Source: Cryptomeria japonica
Lineage: Eukaryota; Streptophyta; Pinopsida; Cupressales; Cupressaceae
Assembly (NCBI RefSeq): GCF_030272615.1
Contig: NW_026729198.1
Location: forward strand, 105,001-125,000
DNA: 20,000 nucleotides
Reading direction: 5' to 3'
A model generated the notes under the pieces. The model ran no database searches. It worked only from the letters and a program-made list of their open reading frames with translations, and was not told the DNA's origin. This document shows positions 17,442 to 20,000 of this stretch, one piece after another. Position numbers and translations under genes: made by a program. Within the stretch, counting starts at the first letter, position 1, and every line of letters starts with the position of its first letter.

Positions 17442-17829
17442 TTGCACCAAGTGCGCACCCGGGGCAAACCGAGCGCCTTGGTGCACCGGGGCAAGATCGA
17501 GCGTGCACCCGAGGCGCCGCCGAACATGCACCAAGGTGCACTCGGCCCACATGTGAGCGCAGGTCGTTGCGCCCGAGGTGGTGTGTGGGCACCGCGTTGC
17601 AGACGGGACACTGCACGCACACGACGCCCCGTCCAGGTGCACGCACGTAGGCCGGGCCGGGTGCACACCCGACGCCCTAGCAAGGTGCGCGCACCCGGGC
17701 AGGGCTCACACTTGGCGAACGGGGCGCACTTCGCGAGGGAGGGTGTGCACCTCGACGGGGGTGGGTGGCCGGGGTGGATTCGCACGTGGGTCGCGGTTTG
17801 CTAAGTACACACTGCGACAAGCTCATAAC
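17442..17829 (+). other. GC-rich spacer upstream of 5S gene 2
   Basis: Copy of 11401-11788. Differences cluster near 17495-17521 (ATCGAGCG for ATGCGAGCG and GCGCCGCCG for GCGCCCCG). The TAAGTA at -28 and the C at -1 are retained. Confidence 0.65.
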
Positions 17830-17949
17830 GGGTGCGATCATACCAGCGTTAGTGCACCGGATCCCATCAGAACTCCGCAGTTAAGCTGCGCTTGGGCCGG
17901 AGTAGTACTGGGATGGGTGACCTCCCGGGAAGTCCCGGTGTTGCACCCT
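17830..17949 (+). rRNA. 5S rRNA: 5S ribosomal RNA gene, copy 2 (one-base insertion in A box)
   Basis: Same gene as at 11789 with two visible differences. ACTAGGATGG is ACTGGGATGG, a variant within normal range. AAGCGCGCTT is AAGCTGCGCTT, a T inserted at 17887, inside the A box that starts at 17879. The intermediate element (17897-17902), the C box (around 17911) and both ends are intact. The insertion would change A-box spacing and helix/loop geometry. It may be a degenerate copy, a tolerated variant or an assembly error. Confidence 0.95.
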
Positions 17950-17961
17950 TTTTTAGTTTTT
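17949..17961 (+). terminator. Pol III T-run terminators of 5S gene 2
   Basis: Six T at 17949-17954 directly after the gene and five T at 17957-17961. The first run is stronger than in gene 1. Confidence 0.75.
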
Positions 17962-18388
17962 CGCCGGGCGTCGCAATGCTATTTGAATAAACCTTTTGCC
18001 CGTTTGCGTTCTCGTCGGGGGCCGGGCCGGGCCGGGGGTGCGCTGCCCGCACTACCGCGCGCGCTGGGGGGGCGACACCGAGCGCGCACCCGAGGCGCCC
18101 CGAGCACACAGGCCACGGTGCAACCCGGGCGTTGTGCGCGCACCCCGGTGCGCCCGAGGTGCTGCGCGCGCACCCAGGTGAAATCGGTGTGCACCTCGGC
18201 CAGTGCGCGCTCGGTCGAGTCGCGCACGTTGGCCAAGGTGCACGGTGATGTTTCTTACTCTAAGGTTCCGCACCAGACGCCCGGGACAGGTTGAGCGAAG
18301 CTGGGCGGGGGCCGGGTGCGCGGCCGGGGCAGGTGCACGCAGCTAGAGAGAGCTTTGGAGCACACCAGAGGTGCGCACCTTGGAGCAC
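17962..18388 (+). other. GC-rich spacer downstream of 5S gene 2
   Basis: Copy of the region after gene 1, with extra G residues in several runs near 18018, 18035 and 18066 and an extra T near 18293. No gene seen. Confidence 0.6.
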
Positions 18389-19911
18389 ACTTCGGAGCGC
18401 ACCAATGATGCGCTCCATTCAAAAGTTTCCTGAAAAGGCAAAAAAAGTTGAGATTATAGAATTTCCCACTTGAGAGATTGTAAAAAAAAAAAATTTAAAA
18501 TGAAGGAAACGCGGGTGCCAAGGTGTGCGCGCCCGGGTGCGCAGCCCAGCCAAGGTGTGCGCACCAAGGCGCCCACCCTGGCGAAGGTGCACGCAAGGTG
18601 CGCACCCGAGGCAAACCGGACAATTAACCCAACTTTCGACTTCGCGCGCACCTGCGCACCTTGGAGCGCACTTCGGAGCGCTCCTTGGTGCGCACCAATC
18701 TTGGGCACCTCGGAGTGCACCATGGCGCCCACCAAGGTGCGCACCCGGGGCAAACCGAGCTCCGACTTCGTGCGCACCTTGGAGCGCACGAAAGGTGCGC
18801 ACCATGGCGCCCACCAAGGTGCGCAGCCCAGCCAAGGCTGTGCGCATCAAGGTGCGCACCCTGGCGAAGGTGCGCACCCGGGGGCAAACCGAGCTCCGAC
18901 TTCGTGCGCACCTTGGAGCGCACAAAGGGTGCGCAACCCAGCCAAGGTGTGCGCACCCCGGGCAAACCGAGCTCCGAATCGTGCGCACCTTGGAGCACAC
19001 TTCGGAGCCCTCCTTGGTGCGCACGATGTTGCGCACCTCGGAGCGCACCCGGGGGAAAACAATGCAATTAACCCGACTTTCGACTTCGTGGGCACCTCGG
19101 AGCGCTCTCGGGTTCGCACCTCGGAGCACACCGAGGTGCGCACCTTTGATGCGCTGCCTTCACCAATTTCCAGAAAAGGCAAGAAAACATTGAGAAGGTG
19201 TGCGCACCGAGGTGCCCACCCTGGCGAAGGTGCACGCGAGGTGCGCACCCGGGGCAAACCGGGCTCCGACTTCGTGCACGCCATGCTGCGCACCTTGGAG
19301 GGCCATGGTGCGCACCTTGGAGCACACTTCGGAGCGCTCAATGGTGCCCCAACCCAGCCAAGGTGCCCACCGCGGCGAAGGTGCACGCGAGGTGCGCACC
19401 CGGGGCAAACCGGGCTCCGACTTCGTGCACGCCGCACCTTGGAGCACACTTCGGAGCGCTCCTTGGTGCGCACCAGGGCGCGCAACCCAGCCGAGGTGCC
19501 CACCCCGGCGAAGGTGCACGCGGGGTGCGCACCCGGGGCAAACCGGGCTCCGACTTCCGTGCACGCCATGGTGCCCACCGCGCCAAGGTGCACGCGAGGT
19601 GCGCACCCGGGGCAAACCGGGCTCCGACTTCGTGCACGCCGCACCTTGGAGCACACTTCGGAGCGCTCCTTGGTGCGCCACCAGGGCGCGCAACCCAGCC
19701 GAGGTGCCCACCCCGGCGAAGGTGCACGCGAGGTGCGCACCCGGGGCAAACCGGGCTCCGACTTCGTGCACGCCATGGTGCCCACCGCGGCGAAGGTGCA
19801 CGCGAGGGTGCGCACCCGGGGCAAACCGGGCTCCGACTTCGTGCACGCCGCACCTTGGAGCACACTTCGGAGCGCTCCTTGGTGCGCACCATGGTGCCCA
19901 CCAGGGCGCGC
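18389..19911. repeat. GC-rich modular repeat block, copy 2
   Basis: Follows 12341-13861 with scattered one-base indels (for example GGCTGTGCGC for GGCGTGCGC near 18838, and GCGCCAAGG for GCGGCGAAGG near 19580). AT-rich modules recur at about 18404-18520 and 19143-19196. The one-base indels break reading frames differently in the two copies, which argues against any coding function. Confidence 0.9.
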
Positions 19912-19978
19912 AACCCCACCAAACGCTCGGACAAAAAAAGAGGGGGCCGCTCCAATAACCCCACTTCGGAGCGCACCA
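19912..19978. repeat. AACCCCACCAAACGCTC module, copy 3, at a rearrangement join
   Basis: Matches the part of 14811-14908 from its AACCCCACC onward but is attached directly to the GC-rich block. A further diverged AACCCCACTGGACGCTTGGG follows up to the window end. Confidence 0.8.
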
Positions 19979-20000
19979 GAAACCCCACTGGACGCTTGGG

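Larger units (their letters stand above)
16573..20000 (+). repeat. Tandem unit with 5S gene, copy 2 (rearranged at its right end)
   Basis: It follows copy 1 from 10533 to about 13861 (here 19911). It then continues with ACCCCACCAAACGCTC and an A-run, matching copy 1 near 14842. About 980 bp of copy 1 are therefore absent, with AACCCC as shared bases at the join. The rest of the unit lies outside the window. Confidence 0.9.

Noticed and set aside
11789-17949. Cassandra-type retroelements, whose LTRs carry 5S-like sequence
   Set aside because: Both copies are full-length 5S genes with intact ends and T-run terminators, and I see no LTR ends, primer-binding site or target duplication.

Overview
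This window holds no protein-coding gene that I can support. It reads as a very long, repeat-built spacer of plant nuclear ribosomal DNA. The direct anchors are two 5S rRNA genes on the + strand (11789-11907 and 17830-17949). Thirteen copies of a short block between 4921 and 9085 also match, on the - strand, the plant RNA polymerase I start-site consensus (TATATA followed by GGGG). I see no 18S, 5.8S or 26S sequence. If the Pol I reading is right, the window is internal to a 35S intergenic spacer longer than 20 kb. The 18S gene would lie beyond the left edge and the 26S gene of the upstream unit beyond the right edge. The 5S genes would then run against the 35S transcription direction. The 5S sequence is land-plant type and, from memory, looks more like non-angiosperm 5S (gymnosperm, with fern or bryophyte as alternatives) than flowering-plant 5S. 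A gymnosperm with linked 5S-35S rDNA is my best guess.

Layout from left to right. 1-4566: about 24 tandem copies of a 188-bp repeat, cut by the left edge, with a near-identical core and more diverged ends. 4567-5940: three long promoter repeats of about 440-490 bp (type A), each with a large hairpin beside the promoter. 5941-6336: a short array with alternating 50/56-bp spacing. 6337-7440: 311-bp promoter repeats (type B). 7441-8090: thirteen 38/52-bp units that interrupt the promoter series. 8139-9115: 157-bp promoter repeats (type C). 9116-9320: a degenerate palindromic stretch ending in a promoterless remnant. 9320-10992: a G-rich array with strong quadruplex potential. 10993-11400: a T-rich degenerate repeat. 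11401-11788: GC-rich 5S upstream spacer. Then come the 5S gene, its downstream spacer, and GC-rich repeat blocks punctuated by AT-rich modules up to 16572.

From 16573 the sequence restarts. It repeats the segment from 10533 onward, 6040 bp apart, including the second 5S gene. It follows copy 1 to about 19911 and then jumps, through a short shared stretch, to sequence resembling 14842 onward. The left breakpoint falls at the centre of a perfect 24-bp palindrome in copy 1.

How the parts may work together (inference): the promoter repeats would act as spacer promoters upstream of, or including, the main 35S promoter. The 188-bp array would lie in the 5' external transcribed spacer or between spacer and gene promoters. 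The 5S genes are transcribed by Pol III from internal boxes. The most striking unexplained signals are two hairpins next to the promoters that appear to be kept by paired changes, the palindrome at the duplication breakpoint, and a one-base insertion in the A box of the second 5S gene.
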